DNA from: an uncultured Micrococcales bacterium
Lineage (GTDB): Bacteria; Actinomycetota; Actinomycetes; S36-B12; UBA10799
DNA length: 5,647 nt
Direction: 5' to 3'
NCBI GenBank assembly: GCA_937952095.1
Contig: CALFYG010000253.1
Span: forward strand, 1 to 5,647
Part shown: one piece after another, positions 4,041 through 5,647 of the stretch
How positions within the stretch are numbered: position 1 is the first letter of the stretch
Layout: each line of letters begins with the position of its first letter
The notes under the pieces: model-generated
Seen by the model: only the letters and a program-made list of their open reading frames with translations
The model's database searches: none
What the model was told of the DNA's origin: nothing
Position numbers and translations under genes: made by a program

Positions 4041-5647
4041 ATGTGGGGACGTATCGTCGCGGCAATGGCGACAGCGGCTCTGATTCTCGGAGCAGCGCCG
4101 GCGCAAGCCGCCATCCAGAACGAGTTCATCAGCACCTGGGACACGGAGAACACCTCAACCTTCTCGTCCGACTACAAGAGCCTCAAACTCCCCATTCACT
4201 CGGGAGGCACGTACAACTTCTGGGTCGACTGGGGTGACGGAACACCCGCACAGAACGTGACCTCATGGCTGGACGCGACGCACACCTACGCTGTAGCCGG
4301 CGAGTACACCCTTCACATCACCGGCACTTTCAACGGCTTCCAATTCAATGGCGTCGGCGACAGGTTGAAGCTCCTGAATGTGAGCAAGTGGGGCCCGTTG
4401 GCCCTTGGCAATGGTGGACATTACTTCAGCGGCGCCGAAAACATGACAATCACCGCGACGGATGCACCGGACCTCAGCAGCACGACGACGTTGTACGGCG
4501 CCTTCTCCGACGCCAAGGCCCTCACCGGCGGCATTTCGAACTGGAACACCAGCACAGTCACCGACCTTTCCTATGCCTTCGACGACGCGTCGAAGTTCAA
4601 CGACGACCTCAACTGGGACACCAGTCAGGTGACGCGCATGGTCGGCACCTTTCAAGGCGCGTTGGCTTTCAACGGTGACATCGGGTCCTGGAACACCGGC
4701 AACGTCCAATACATGAACGAGTGCTTCTACCGCGCACACGCATTCAACCGCGACATCGGGGACTGGGATGTCCGGAAGGTCAAGTCGATGATGAACATGT
4801 TCTACACCGCGTACGCCTTCAACCAGGACATCGGAAGGTGGCAGACGGACAGCCTGCTGAGCACAAGCCTGATGTTCACCATGGCGTACGCCTTCAACCA
4901 GGACATCAGCGCGTGGAACACCTCCCACGTCACCGACATGAGCGGCGTGTTCCAGCTCGCCCGAGCGTTCAATCAGGACATCGGCGCATGGAACACCGCG
5001 AACGTGACGACCATGGAGGGGGCGTTCGCCGGCGCCTCGGCGTTCAACCAGAACCTCGGTGGGTGGGACGTCCGAAAGGTCACGAACATGAGCCAGATGA
5101 TGCGTGACTCGGGTCTGCGGCCCCTGAACTACGACAAGACGCTGATCGCCTGGGCCGCCCAGGACGTGAAGAACTCAGTGGCCTTCTGGGGCAACAGCAA
5201 GTACGCCAGCGACGCGGCGGTCACCGCGAGGGCCCACCTCACCGGCACCCACCTGTGGAACATCTCCGACGGAGGGCGGGTGCCTGTCCCGGTAGCCCCG
5301 AGCGCGGTCACCACAACTCCCGGTGACCGACGCATCTCAGTGACCTGGACGGACACGCCCGCGGCGAACTACGTACCGGTGGATCACTACACCGCGACGG
5401 CGTCCCCTGGTGGGCAGTCGTGTACGGCGGTCTCCTCAGGCTGCACCCTCGAGGGCCTGACCAACGGCCAGGCCTACACCTTCACCGTGATAGCGACCAA
5501 CGCAGCCGGCGACAGCCCAGCCAGTAGCGTCTCTGATCAGCTCACCCCGCGCACAACCCCTAACGCGCCCACCAGCGTCACCGGATCGCCGGGCAACGGC
5601 AAGGTCACCGTCTCCTGGACCCCACCAGTTGACGACGGCGGCTCGCC
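4041..5647 (+). CDS. Secreted BspA-family (DUF285) repeat surface protein with fibronectin type III domains, partial
   Basis: The frame is open for 535 codons and runs off the right edge. Residues 1-23 form a signal peptide: a WGR head, a hydrophobic core IVAAMATAALILGA, and a likely cleavage after APAQA. Residues 28-103 resemble a PKD-like domain, with WVDWGDGTPA (61-70) and THTYAVAGEYTL (80-91). Residues 132-167 are a degenerate lead-in containing TITATDAPDL. Eight tandem units of about 25 residues follow, starting at Trp168, 192, 217, 242, 267, 292, 317 and 342. Their consensus is WNTxxVTxMxxxFxxAxAFNQDI. The usual BspA closing motif LIAWAAQDVKNSVAFWGNSK (368-387) comes next. One FN3 domain spans about 416-503, with a Cys461/Cys468 pair and the typical block GLTNGQAYTFTVIATNAAG. 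A second begins near 506. The family mediates adhesion or surface recognition in some bacteria; the role here is inferred. Anchoring, if any, would be encoded beyond the window. Confidence 0.95.
   Translation, partial: MWGRIVAAMATAALILGAAPAQAAIQNEFISTWDTENTSTFSSDYKSLKLPIHSGGTYNFWVDWGDGTPAQNVTSWLDATHTYAVAGEYTLHITGTFNGFQFNGVGDRLKLLNVSKWGPLALGNGGHYFSGAENMTITATDAPDLSSTTTLYGAFSDAKALTGGISNWNTSTVTDLSYAFDDASKFNDDLNWDTSQVTRMVGTFQGALAFNGDIGSWNTGNVQYMNECFYRAHAFNRDIGDWDVRKVKSMMNMFYTAYAFNQDIGRWQTDSLLSTSLMFTMAYAFNQDISAWNTSHVTDMSGVFQLARAFNQDIGAWNTANVTTMEGAFAGASAFNQNLGGWDVRKVTNMSQMMRDSGLRPLNYDKTLIAWAAQDVKNSVAFWGNSKYASDAAVTARAHLTGTHLWNISDGGRVPVPVAPSAVTTTPGDRRISVTWTDTPAANYVPVDHYTATASPGGQSCTAVSSGCTLEGLTNGQAYTFTVIATNAAGDSPASSVSDQLTPRTTPNAPTSVTGSPGNGKVTVSWTPPVDDGGS
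4542..5138 (+). repeat. Eight tandem ~75-base repeats encoding DUF285 units
   Basis: The units share a 75-base period, except the first, which is 72 bases (24 residues). Each starts at a TGG codon. Most have diverged at DNA level, but units 4 and 5 share an identical 24-base stretch (4809-4832 and 4884-4907) exactly 75 bases apart. This points to duplication within the gene. Units 4 and 8 share the residues WDVRKV in place of the usual WNTxxV. Confidence 0.9.

Noticed and set aside
4263..4928. Minus-strand 221-residue frame with periodic VLVEGV-like repeats
   Set aside because: The periodicity is only the antisense reading of the 75-base DUF285 repeats. The plus frame has the signal peptide and domain motifs.
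4542..5138. CRISPR array
   Set aside because: The repeats are contiguous 75-base coding units without spacers, in one open frame.

Overview
The window is high-GC DNA, roughly 65-70% in the core genes by hand count of a few 60-base lines. Its gene content and promoter style suggest a high-GC actinobacterium: a pyrophosphate-type phosphofructokinase, an actinobacterial-looking SAM methyltransferase, starts without Shine-Dalgarno sequences, and a fibronectin type III tail of actinobacterial type. The genus cannot be named from sequence alone.

Layout, left to right. The minus strand carries three genes. A SAM-dependent methyltransferase (446 down to the left edge, partial) sits 5 bases after the stop of a pyrophosphate-dependent 6-phosphofructokinase (1678 to 452), so the two probably form an operon. 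A 347-base non-coding stretch (1679-2025) lies upstream of the kinase. It holds a probable leaderless promoter, a 13-base perfect inverted repeat that could be an operator, and hairpins after the gene upstream. That upstream gene is a YafJ-like class II glutamine amidotransferase (2868 to 2026). A 50-base divergent spacer separates it from a plus-strand CPBP-family (CAAX protease-like) membrane protease (2919-3908). After a 132-base gap comes the start of a large secreted BspA-type protein (4041 to the right edge, partial). It has a signal peptide, a PKD-like domain, eight 25-residue DUF285 repeats and then fibronectin type III domains.

How the genes relate. The kinase is central carbon metabolism, with reversible glycolytic flux using PPi. 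The amidotransferase and protease look like independent housekeeping or accessory genes that happen to diverge. The surface protein is probably an extracellular adhesion or recognition protein. Its repeat region is somewhat poorer in GC than the core genes, and its family is best known from Bacteroidetes, Mycoplasma and marine bacteria, so transfer is plausible.

I found no clear new defence or mobile system. The points most worth a second look are the methyltransferase that appears to have lost an internal segment of its SAM fold, the inverted-repeat operator candidate ahead of the kinase, and the BspA repeat/FN3 fusion with its repeat-unit pattern.
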